Part shown: one piece after another, positions 1 to 5,753 of the stretch
Position numbering within the stretch: the stretch's first letter is position 1
Layout: the number at the start of each line of letters is the position of its first letter
NCBI GenBank assembly: GCA_031266895.1
Contig: JAISAD010000077.1
Location: forward strand, 1-5,753
Length of the DNA: 5,753 bases
Reading direction: 5' to 3'
Source of the DNA: Bacteroidales bacterium
GTDB lineage: Bacteria > Bacteroidota > Bacteroidia > Bacteroidales > WCHB1-69
Translations under genes and position numbers: made by a program
The notes under the pieces: model-generated
What the model was told of the DNA's origin: nothing
The model's input: the letters and a program-made list of their open reading frames with translations, nothing else
The model's database searches: none

Positions 1-48
1 TGATTTGTCGCACATTGCCGTAAATTAGATCGTGTCGCAAATCTGCTG

Positions 49-77
49 CAAATATACAATAAAAAAACGATATGCAA
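49..77 (-). promoter_or_regulatory. Possible Bacteroidota promoter reading left out of the window
   Basis: Read on the minus strand, positions 56-49 spell TATATTTG, a full match to the Bacteroidota -7 consensus TAnnTTTG. A TTG at 77-75 lies 18 bp upstream of it, within the spacing described for -33/-7 pairs in Flavobacterium. It would start a transcript near position 42 running off the left edge, so the gene it serves is not visible. It lies just beyond the dnaK terminator, a sensible place for the next same-strand unit. AT-rich DNA produces such matches by chance, so this is tentative. Confidence 0.35.
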
Positions 78-100
78 GCATAAATATCGAAAAATATTTA

Positions 101-137
101 TAAATAAAAAAGCGGTAAATTTTTGATTTACCGCTTT
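101..137 (-). terminator. Intrinsic terminator of dnaK
   Basis: A perfect 12-bp inverted repeat has arms at 109-120 (AAAGCGGTAAAT) and 126-137 (ATTTACCGCTTT) around the 5-nt loop 121-125. On the minus strand the stem runs into six T residues (111-106) and further T-rich sequence, the classic Rho-independent layout. It starts 34 bp after the dnaK stop. The plus-strand side is followed by a weaker T-rich stretch, so some bidirectional activity is possible. A second, A/T-only 8-bp hairpin lies further on (arms 80-87 and 94-101). Confidence 0.85.
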
Positions 138-171
138 CTATCTATTTTTGACAGTTGGTTTGTGAGGGGCT

Positions 172-2097
172 TTATTTCACTTCCTCAAAATCAACATCTG
201 TCACATTTTGATCTTCACCTTGTGGATTGCCTCCTGCATTTTCTCCGTCTGGTGCTGCACTCGAAAAATCCTGTGGATTGGGCTGTCCTCCGCCTTCCGC
301 CGCATACATGTCGGCGCTGGCTGCTTGCCATGCTGCCTGCAAGGTTGCTGTGGCTGTGTCAATGCCTGCCATGTCTTTGGCGGCGTGCGATTCACGAAGT
401 TTCTTGGCGGCTTCTTCTATCACCGTCTTCTTGTCAGCGGGGATCTTGTCGCCAAACTCTTTTAACTGTTTTTCGGTGTTGAATATCAAGGAATCGGCGG
501 CATTGAGCTTATCAATCTCTTCGCGAGCTTTTTTGTCTGCATCGGCATTTGCCTCGGCTTCCGCTTTCATTCGCTTGATTTCATCATCAGAGATCCCTGA
601 AGAGGCTTCGATACGGATTTTCTGCTCCTTGCCGGTAGCTTTGTCTTTCGCGGTAACGTTGAGGATACCGTTAGAGTCAATATCAAAAGTTACCTCGATT
701 TGAGGCACGCCTCGCATTGCAGCAGGAATGCCATCCAAATGGAATCGCCCAATACTTTTATTTTGTGCTGCCATAGAACGTTCGCCTTGCAACACATGCA
801 CCTCTACTGAAGTTTGATTATCTGCTGCAGTAGTAAATGTTTCCGACTTTTTAGTGGGAATAGTAGTGTTAGCCTCAATAAGTTTAGTCATCACGCCACC
901 AAGTGTTTCCAGTCCAAGTGAAAGAGGAGTAACATCAAGCAGGAGAATGTCTTTTACATCCCCGCTCAACACGCCGCCCTGTATGGCTGCGCCTACCGCT
1001 ACAACTTCGTCAGGGTTCACGCCCTTGCTTGGTGTTTTCCCGAAAAAGTCTTCTACTACCTTTTGAATGGCGGGGATACGGGTAGATCCGCCTACAAGGA
1101 TAACTTCGTCAATATCGGAGGTTTTATATCCAGCATCTGCCAGCGCTTTGCGACAAGGTTCAATGGTGGCGCGAATCAGACTATCGCAAAGTTGCTCGAA
1201 TTGGGCACGAGTGAGAGTACGCACCAAGTGTTGTGGCATGCCATCAATAGGCATAATATAAGGCAGATTAATCTCGGTAGCGTTGGAACTTGAAAGTTCA
1301 ATCTTAGCTTTCTCTGCTGCTTCTTTCAAACGTTGCAACGCCATGGGATCTTTGCGCAAATCTACATTGGGGAAATCCTTCTTAAATTCGTCGGCCAGCC
1401 AGTCAATAATTTTCTGATCGAAATCATCGCCGCCAAGATGGGTGTCGCCGTTGGTTGATTTTACTTCAAAAACGCCATCACCGAGTTCGAGTATGGATAT
1501 GTCGAAAGTACCACCTCCGAGATCAAACACTGCTACCTTATTATTGTCGTGTTTTTTGTCCAGGCCGTAGGCTAATGCAGCAGCCGTAGGCTCATTGATA
1601 ATACGTTTCACAATAAGGCCGGCAATTTCGCCTGCCTCTTTGGTAGCCTGCCGCTGTGAATCACTAAAGTACGCCGGCACAGTAATCACTGCTTCCGTAA
1701 CTTCCTGTCCCAGATAATCTTCTGCAGTCTTTTTCATTTTTTGGAGTACCATTGCCGAAATTTCCTGTGCGGTATATGTACGGTCGTCAATTTTCACGAG
1801 CGGCATATTATTAGAGGATTTTTCTACTTCATAAGGCACACGTTCAATCTCCTTAGCAACTCGATCGTAGATTTCTCCCATGAAACGTTTGATAGAATAG
1901 ATTGTTTTTCTTGGATTTGTAATCGCCTGGCGCTTAGCCGGATCTCCTACCTTACGTTCGTTGTTAGCCACGAAAGCCACAATAGAGGGAGTTGTTCTTC
2001 TTCCTTCGCTATTGGGGATTACTACCGGCTCACTGCCTTCCATTACAGATACACATGAATTTGTGGTTCCTAGGTCAATTCCAATTATTTTTCCCAT
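172..2097 (-). CDS. dnaK: Molecular chaperone DnaK (Hsp70)
   Basis: Complete 641-residue Hsp70, the usual bacterial DnaK length. It is a cytosolic ATP-driven chaperone that binds exposed hydrophobic stretches of client proteins and works with DnaJ and GrpE, neither of which is in the window. All three Hsp70 signatures are visible: IDLGTTNS at residues 7-14, VFDLGGGTFDIS at 190-201 and ILVGGSTRIPAIQK at 333-346. Lys70 (in SIKRFMG) and Thr197 (in GGGTFD) match the catalytic positions of the ATPase. The hydrophobic interdomain linker LLLD is at 385-388, followed by the beta-sandwich substrate-binding domain and a helical lid from about 503. The tail (about 600-630) is Gly/Pro/Asn/Gln-rich and the protein ends DVDFEEVK, the acidic EEV-type C-terminus of bacterial DnaK. 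The ATG at 2097-2095 fits the family N-terminus exactly; no Shine-Dalgarno is seen, only A-rich sequence. It is monocistronic as far as visible, with its own -7 box and terminator. Confidence 0.98.
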   Translation of the reverse strand: MGKIIGIDLGTTNSCVSVMEGSEPVVIPNSEGRRTTPSIVAFVANNERKVGDPAKRQAITNPRKTIYSIKRFMGEIYDRVAKEIERVPYEVEKSSNNMPLVKIDDRTYTAQEISAMVLQKMKKTAEDYLGQEVTEAVITVPAYFSDSQRQATKEAGEIAGLIVKRIINEPTAAALAYGLDKKHDNNKVAVFDLGGGTFDISILELGDGVFEVKSTNGDTHLGGDDFDQKIIDWLADEFKKDFPNVDLRKDPMALQRLKEAAEKAKIELSSSNATEINLPYIMPIDGMPQHLVRTLTRAQFEQLCDSLIRATIEPCRKALADAGYKTSDIDEVILVGGSTRIPAIQKVVEDFFGKTPSKGVNPDEVVAVGAAIQGGVLSGDVKDILLLDVTPLSLGLETLGGVMTKLIEANTTIPTKKSETFTTAADNQTSVEVHVLQGERSMAAQNKSIGRFHLDGIPAAMRGVPQIEVTFDIDSNGILNVTAKDKATGKEQKIRIEASSGISDDEIKRMKAEAEANADADKKAREEIDKLNAADSLIFNTEKQLKEFGDKIPADKKTVIEEAAKKLRESHAAKDMAGIDTATATLQAAWQAASADMYAAEGGGQPNPQDFSSAAPDGENAGGNPQGEDQNVTDVDFEEVK

Positions 2098-2149
2098 TGT
2101 CGTTTATTTTATTATGATTATTACTAAATTTAACTGTTTTAAGACATCT

Positions 2150-2178
2150 TGCTTTATACAAGCATTGTGCCAAAGGTA
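2150..2178 (-). promoter_or_regulatory. dnaK promoter (-7 box) and 5'-terminal hairpin
   Basis: On the minus strand, positions 2178-2171 spell TACCTTTG, a full match to TAnnTTTG. No TTG sits at a normal -33 distance; the nearest TTTG (2194-2191) is only 12 bp upstream. Transcription would start around 2164-2166, giving a leader of about 68 nt. Right there the sequence can fold into a 5-bp hairpin (UGCUU / AAGCA, arms 2164-2160 and 2154-2150, loop GUAUA). No CIRCE operator (TTAGCACTC-N9-GAGTGCTAA) is present, so HrcA control is not indicated. The -7 match is well placed; function is inferred. Confidence 0.6.
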
Positions 2179-2289
2179 AAAAAATAGTTACAAATCACAT
2201 AATTTATTGATTTATACTATTTTAAATTAAGAATAAAAAACAAAGGAGCCATCTGACAAAATGACAGGTTTTAAAAATGCAAGCTATTT
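2179..2289. other. Rest of the cinA-dnaK gap, no gene
   Basis: AT-rich spacer between the cinA stop and the dnaK promoter. An A/T hairpin (arms 2273-2278 and 2286-2291) overlaps the cinA stop codon. A short imperfect dyad (2252-2256 with 2266-2270) is followed on the minus strand by the T-rich stretch 2241-2228. Either could be a weak cinA terminator, but neither is convincing. The pentamer TGACA is directly repeated with a 3-nt gap (2254-2266 region). No open reading frame worth calling. Confidence 0.4.
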
Positions 2290-3546
2290 TTATAAATCGC
2301 GCAATAATTCTAAGCGCAACATATTCAATGCGGCAATAGCGGAAGACTGAATGACACGATCGCGACCAAAATCACCAAAATGAAACTCTCGTGTAACAAT
2401 GCGAGTCGGAGTAGCTACGGCAATCCAGACTGTACCGACCGGCTTTTCTGGTGTACCTCCATCCGGGCCAGCAATGCCCGACACGGCTATGGAATAGTCC
2501 GTCTCAAATAATCCCAATGTATTTATCGCCATATCATTAACTGTATATTCGCTAACTGCGCCATGTTTTTTAAGATTCAACTCTCTTACATTAAGAATAT
2601 TACGTTTTATTTCATTAGAGTATGAGACTATCGAACCCTTAAAATAGCGCGAACTGCCCGGTACAGAGGTAATCAGGTGCGAGAGATAGCCACCGGTGCA
2701 ACTTTCGGCACAGGCCAGGGTTGCCGGTTCCTTTCGGAGCAGTAATGCCGCCACCACTTCTTCAATCTGGTTGTTTTCGTAGGAAAAGATATGCTCACCC
2801 AGCAGTTGTGTCAATTTCTCAATTTGGCAGTTCATGTCAGCTTCGAGTTGAGCGAGATCGCAGCTTTGGCCGGTAAGGCGCAAGCGCACAATACCCGGAC
2901 GCGGCAGATAAGCCAGGGCTATAGTGGGAGGCAATGCCATTTCCCAGCTTTCCAATTTATCAGACAGGGTGCTTTCGGGGATTCCGGTAGTTTGTATTAC
3001 TTTATGGACAATGTGTTCGTTGTGTCCATCGTGTAAAAATCGTGCTTTCAAGCGCGGCAGCACCTCTTCAATCAGCAACGCTTTCATTTCGAAAGGTACG
3101 CCCGGCAAAGCAATCAGCAGCTTATTATGCTGTTCCAGCCAAAGACCGGGTGCTGTTCCCAAATAATTAGGCATAGCAATTGCGCCCTGCGGAATTTGCG
3201 CTTGCAACCGATTAATTTCGCTCATGGCCACACCACGATTAGCCAGCAACGCCTCAATTTGGCATAGCACTTCTGCATTTTCTACTAAAGGCACATCAAA
3301 ATAATGGCAAATTTGCTGTTTGGTAATGTCATCTTTTGTAGGGCCTAATCCACCGCTTATCACCAAAATGTCGGTTTTTTGAAATGCTGCTGCTACAGCA
3401 TCTACAATTGCAGCAGCATTATCGCCAATTACTACCACCTCTTCTACCGGAAATCCTGCAGCCGTAAATTGAGCGCACATAAAACTCGCATTTGTATTAA
3501 CGACCTGACCATAAGTCAATTCGTCACCAATATTTAAAATAATCAT
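2290..3546 (-). CDS. cinA: CinA family protein, nicotinamide-nucleotide amidase
   Basis: A 418-residue, two-domain CinA, the usual full length. Residues 1 to about 170 form the molybdopterin-binding-like (MoCF/COG1058) domain, with the N-terminal IGDEL...GQVVNTNA pattern, GGLGPTKDD at 65-73 and ALPGVPFEM at 146-154. Residues about 260-415 form the PncC amidase domain, with AESCTGG at 280-286 (Ser282 the expected nucleophile), a PGSSRYF...SYSN segment at 296-311 and SGIAGPDGGTPEKPVGTVW at 356-374. The family deamidates nicotinamide mononucleotide to nicotinate mononucleotide in pyridine-nucleotide recycling; the N-terminal domain is linked to ADP-ribose hydrolysis in some members. The old 'competence/damage-inducible' name comes from Gram-positive operon context. 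The frame stays open 27 codons further upstream to 3627, but the ATG at 3546 matches the family N-terminus, and a -7 box at 3575-3568 would place the start of transcription inside that extension. A weak AAGGA lies only two bases before this ATG. Confidence 0.94.
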   Translation of the reverse strand: MIILNIGDELTYGQVVNTNASFMCAQFTAAGFPVEEVVVIGDNAAAIVDAVAAAFQKTDILVISGGLGPTKDDITKQQICHYFDVPLVENAEVLCQIEALLANRGVAMSEINRLQAQIPQGAIAMPNYLGTAPGLWLEQHNKLLIALPGVPFEMKALLIEEVLPRLKARFLHDGHNEHIVHKVIQTTGIPESTLSDKLESWEMALPPTIALAYLPRPGIVRLRLTGQSCDLAQLEADMNCQIEKLTQLLGEHIFSYENNQIEEVVAALLLRKEPATLACAESCTGGYLSHLITSVPGSSRYFKGSIVSYSNEIKRNILNVRELNLKKHGAVSEYTVNDMAINTLGLFETDYSIAVSGIAGPDGGTPEKPVGTVWIAVATPTRIVTREFHFGDFGRDRVIQSSAIAALNMLRLELLRDL

Positions 3547-3567
3547 AATCCTTATTTTTAGATTTTG

Positions 3568-3575
3568 CAAAAATA
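3568..3575 (-). promoter_or_regulatory. cinA promoter, -7 box
   Basis: On the minus strand this reads TATTTTTG, matching TAnnTTTG. The predicted transcript start near 3561 leaves a leader of only about 15 nt before the cinA ATG at 3546. No TTG is found at the expected -33 distance. It supports the internal ATG over the longer upstream start, which would begin before the promoter. Confidence 0.5.
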
Positions 3576-3612
3576 CAATTTTTAGAAATAAGTTTATTTT
3601 TCCTTTTTGTTG

Positions 3613-3620
3613 TACTTTTG
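3613..3620 (+). promoter_or_regulatory. purB promoter, -7 box
   Basis: TACTTTTG matches the Bacteroidota -7 consensus TAnnTTTG and is followed by CAGCC. Transcription would start around 3625-3628. No clear -33 TTG lies 17-23 bp upstream, where the sequence is T/A-rich. It sits back to back with the cinA -7 box, 37 bp away on the other strand, so both promoters would share the AT-rich DNA between them. Confidence 0.5.
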
Positions 3621-3762
3621 CAGCCAAGTTTTAAATTCAAAAACCATTATTGAGAAATCAAAACAACCCCCATTGTGTCACGCCCACAAGGCAGTCATCA
3701 ATATTTTCAAGATGGTAAAAATAGAGAAGTGAATTGAAAAATTAATAAAAAACTACAGTAAG
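3621..3762 (+). other. purB 5' leader, no recognised riboswitch
   Basis: If the -7 box at 3613-3620 is used, purB has a leader of about 135-140 nt, long for a housekeeping gene. It contains a C-rich patch (3666-3671), a small 5-bp dyad (TTGTG 3673-3677 / CACAA 3685-3689) and an A-rich approach to the start codon. A six-codon reading frame starts at ATG 3712 (MVKIEK then TGA), without a ribosome binding site I would trust. I see no purine-riboswitch core and no clear operator. Confidence 0.3.
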
Positions 3763-5070
3763 ATGATAGAGAGATATGCAAGGGCAGAAATGAAGTCTAT
3801 ATGGACGGAAGAGAATAAATTTAAGGCCTATCTGCAAGTGGAAATTGAGGCAGCGGCTGCCTGGAGTGAATTGGGCGTTATTCCTAAAAAAGATGCAGAA
3901 AAACTGCGCCAAAATGCAGCTTTTGATATGGCTCGAATTTATGAAATAGAACAGGAGACTCATCACGATATTGTCGCTTTTACCCGCGCCGTGAGCGAAA
4001 CTCTTGGCGAAGAAAAAAAGTGGGTGCACTACGGACTTACTTCTACCGATGTGGTGGACACCGCCAACGGCTACCTGCTCAAGCAGGCTAATGCAATTCT
4101 GCGTGAGGATTTGCAACGGATGTCTGCTATTTTGAACAGACGCGCCCACGAGTTTAAAAATACGCCCTGCATAGGCCGCACACACGGGGTACATGCCGAT
4201 ATTACTTCGCTGGGATTGAAATGGACACTCTGGTACGATGATATGCAACGCAATATTGCACGCTTTGAGGCGGCTGCTTCAGGCGTAGAATATGGAAAAA
4301 TCAGCGGAGCTGTGGGTAATTTTGCCAATACTCCTCCCTTTGTGCAGGATTTTGTGTGTGAGCGATTGCGTATCGGATCTGCCCGCATCTCTACCCAAAC
4401 TCTGCAACGCGACCGCCATGCCGCCTACATGAGTGCTATTGCATTGATTGGCACAACGATAGAAAAAATAGCAACCGAAATACGCCATTGGCAACGTTCA
4501 GAACTGCGCGAAGCCGAAGAAGCCTTTGGCAAAGGGCAAAAGGGATCGTCGGCCATGCCCCATAAACGCAACCCGATAGGGTGTGAAAATATGTGCGGAT
4601 GTGCTCGCATACTGCGTGGCTACATGCTGACGGCATACGAAAATGTGCCGCTCTGGCACGAACGCGATATTTCGCACTCATCTGCCGAAAGAATTATTCT
4701 GCCCGATGCCACCATTCTGCTCGACTATATGCTGAACCGGTTCAGTAATATTTTGGAAAATCTGGTTGTTTTTCCTGAAAACATGCTGAAAAATATCTAC
4801 ATCACTCATAAGGTTATTTTTGCACAAAGGGTTATGAATGCCCTGATCAGCAAAGGATTTTCCCGCGAAGAAGCTTACGATTTGGTGCAACCAATAGCCA
4901 TGAAAGCCTGGTTTGACGGGCAAGACTATAAAACCCTGATTGAAGCCAATGAAACAATATGTGCTGCACTGACCCAAGCCGAAATAGACGACTGTTTTAC
5001 CCTGGCCTATTATTTTAAGCATGTAGATGACATCTTTGAGCGAGTATTTGCCGGAGAACCTATGGCTTAA
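3763..5070 (+). CDS. purB: Adenylosuccinate lyase
   Basis: Complete 435-residue adenylosuccinate lyase of the fumarase/aspartase superfamily. It acts in the cytosol at two steps of purine synthesis: SAICAR to AICAR plus fumarate, and adenylosuccinate to AMP plus fumarate. Catalytic residues numbered for the B. subtilis enzyme fall at the same positions here: His68 (ETHHDIV), His89 (KWVHYGLTSTD), His141 (GRTHGVHA), Ser262/263, Lys268 and Glu275. The superfamily signature GSSAMPHKRNPIG is at 261-273. The N-terminus (MIERYARAEM...IW) and overall length match the short Bacillus/Thermotoga form rather than the roughly 450-residue form beginning with an SPIDGRY-like motif. Odd: the segment after the signature reads GCENMCGCAR, with three cysteines, where I recall GSENMTGMAR in B. 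subtilis. The ATG at 3763 gives the expected family N-terminus; upstream is A-rich with only a weak AAG. It is divergent from cinA and convergent with the next gene. Confidence 0.97.
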   Translation: MIERYARAEMKSIWTEENKFKAYLQVEIEAAAAWSELGVIPKKDAEKLRQNAAFDMARIYEIEQETHHDIVAFTRAVSETLGEEKKWVHYGLTSTDVVDTANGYLLKQANAILREDLQRMSAILNRRAHEFKNTPCIGRTHGVHADITSLGLKWTLWYDDMQRNIARFEAAASGVEYGKISGAVGNFANTPPFVQDFVCERLRIGSARISTQTLQRDRHAAYMSAIALIGTTIEKIATEIRHWQRSELREAEEAFGKGQKGSSAMPHKRNPIGCENMCGCARILRGYMLTAYENVPLWHERDISHSSAERIILPDATILLDYMLNRFSNILENLVVFPENMLKNIYITHKVIFAQRVMNALISKGFSREEAYDLVQPIAMKAWFDGQDYKTLIEANETICAALTQAEIDDCFTLAYYFKHVDDIFERVFAGEPMA

Positions 5071-5086
5071 TCCAACTAAGCATATA

Positions 5087-5140
5087 GCAAACATCTGCTT
5101 CTTTAGTCAGCCAAAGCTACATAAGGAAGCAGGTGTTTGC
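5087..5140. repeat. Long inverted repeat between convergent genes, possible bidirectional terminator
   Basis: Arms 5087-5105 and 5122-5140 pair over 19 bp with no true mismatch, only two T/G wobble positions, around a 16-nt loop. It begins 16 bp after the purB stop and ends 32 bp before the stop of the opposing gene, so it would fold at the 3' end of both transcripts. Neither side is followed by a T tract, so it is not a textbook intrinsic terminator. It may stop RNA polymerase with a factor, protect 3' ends, or be a small dispersed repeat. The direct sequence evidence for the repeat is strong; its role is unknown. Confidence 0.8.
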
Positions 5141-5172
5141 CAGCTAAGCACGTAAGTGTGTTGTGCCCTGTT

Positions 5173-5753
5173 TTACTTCGCCACCACAATCTTTCCGCTT
5201 TCTATCTGCAGGCCGCTGGCAATTACGCTGTAAACGTAGCTGCCGGAGGGGACGCTGCCGGTTTCCCAAATCCACTGACCCTGTGCACCCGGGAGCAGGC
5301 GGGTGAGGAGCGGGCGGCCGCTCTGGTCGGTAATGGAGAGCTGTGCCGTGCCGTCGAAGCTGCCAAAATCCCAGATAAACGAGGTGTATTCTTTCGCCGG
5401 ATTGGGGAATACCTGCACCTTGCCTGCAGAGGGGGCAGAGGCGGAGGTGGCGCTTCCGTGCACTCCTCTGGATGCCATGACCTGCGATTTTTCGGGCAGC
5501 TCTTCCAGGCAGATGTCATACAGGCCGCACAGGATGTTGTGTGCCAGCACGCGGCCTCGGCCGGTGCTGTTGCGTTCATACTCTACCAGGGTGGCGATGT
5601 CGCTGCCGTTTTCCTTCAGCTGATAGATGTTTTGGCCTGACTGCGCCAGCTTTTCGAGCCATGTGAGGTAGTCCAGGTAGTCTTTAATTTCGGCAAGTGT
5701 GGCTTCGTCCAGCCTGGGGTGGAGCTGGGTGTAGTCGTAAATGGTGTTGAAGG
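5173..5753 (-). CDS. T9SS type A sorting domain-containing protein, C-terminal part
   Basis: Partial gene: the frame is open from the TAA at 5175-5173 to the right edge, showing the last 192 residues; the start and any signal peptide lie outside. The final ~82 residues (about 5176-5421) form a Por secretion-system sorting domain: VFPNPAKEY near its start (FPNP at 5409-5398), a beta-rich middle with ITDQSGRPL, then WETGSVPSGSYVYSV and the terminal KIVVAK. Such domains direct proteins already in the periplasm across the outer membrane by type IX secretion and are then usually cleaved. Before it are a Ser/Ala/Gly linker (about 5422-5475) and a helical region (about 5476-5753) with the pattern LAEIKDYLDYLTWLEKL, which I cannot assign to a family. 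The function of the cargo is therefore unknown. An internal GTG at 5550 is not a credible start because the coding sequence continues upstream. The region is GC-rich: 39 of 60 bases at 5401-5460. Confidence 0.9.
   Translation of the reverse strand, partial: FNTIYDYTQLHPRLDEATLAEIKDYLDYLTWLEKLAQSGQNIYQLKENGSDIATLVEYERNSTGRGRVLAHNILCGLYDICLEELPEKSQVMASRGVHGSATSASAPSAGKVQVFPNPAKEYTSFIWDFGSFDGTAQLSITDQSGRPLLTRLLPGAQGQWIWETGSVPSGSYVYSVIASGLQIESGKIVVAK

Noticed and set aside
6..39. Heptamer TGTCGCA repeated at 6-12 and 33-39
   Set aside because: Only two short copies with no further pattern; too little for a repeat array or binding-site call.
131..143. 13-mer CCGCTTTCTATCT occurring at 131-143 and again at 5195-5207
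   Set aside because: One copy is in the dnaK terminator region and the other inside a coding region; flanks differ completely, so it looks coincidental.
227..703. Plus-strand open frame of 158 codons opposite dnaK
   Set aside because: It lies wholly antisense to the C-terminal part of a clear dnaK gene and shows no recognisable domain; it is a by-product of dnaK codon use.
2254..2266. Direct repeat TGACA-AAA-TGACA upstream of dnaK as an operator
   Set aside because: It is a single short repeat about 80 bp upstream of the -7 box, in AT-rich DNA; nothing ties it to a known regulator.
3547..3627. 27-codon N-terminal extension of cinA
   Set aside because: CinA proteins start at the equivalent of MIILNIGDEL, and the -7 box at 3575-3568 falls inside the extension, so it would not be transcribed from that promoter.
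3712..3732. Six-codon upstream reading frame (MVKIEK) in the purB leader
   Set aside because: No convincing ribosome binding site and no attenuator-like hairpins following it; not called as a leader peptide.
5137..5640. Plus-strand open frame of 167 codons at the right end
   Set aside because: It is antisense to the T9SS sorting-domain gene, whose frame has a recognisable domain and stays open to the edge. High GC lengthens chance frames here.

Overview
The window looks like chromosomal DNA from a member of the Bacteroidota. Three things point there. The partial gene at the right edge ends in a type IX secretion (T9SS) type A sorting domain. Several gaps carry the Bacteroidota -7 promoter motif TAnnTTTG. 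Start codons are preceded by A-rich sequence rather than strong Shine-Dalgarno sites. The genus cannot be read from the sequence. A T9SS-bearing lineage is indicated, which argues against Bacteroides itself.

Layout, left to right. Positions 1-171 are a gene-free, AT-rich gap. It holds the intrinsic terminator of dnaK (12-bp perfect stem) and a possible promoter reading left out of the window. Positions 172-2097 (minus) encode a complete DnaK/Hsp70 chaperone. A 192-bp gap follows, with the dnaK -7 box and a small hairpin predicted at the very 5' end of the mRNA; no CIRCE operator is visible. Positions 2290-3546 (minus) encode a two-domain CinA protein (molybdopterin-binding-like domain plus nicotinamide-nucleotide amidase). 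The cinA-purB gap (3547-3762) has two back-to-back -7 boxes, one for each direction, and a leader of about 140 nt before purB. Positions 3763-5070 (plus) encode adenylosuccinate lyase of the Bacillus subtilis type. The convergent gap 5071-5172 is dominated by a 19-bp inverted repeat. From 5173 to the right edge (minus) lies the C-terminal part of a secreted or surface T9SS cargo protein.

The genes are housekeeping functions without an obvious shared pathway: protein folding (DnaK), pyridine-nucleotide salvage (CinA), purine synthesis (PurB) and an exported protein. Each appears to have its own promoter, so the window reads as separate transcription units rather than an operon. No mobile element, CRISPR array, tRNA or rRNA was seen. 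The points most worth a second look are the inverted repeat with imperfect flanking direct repeats after purB, the Firmicutes-like character of PurB with its cysteine-rich active-site segment, and the 5'-terminal hairpin of dnaK.
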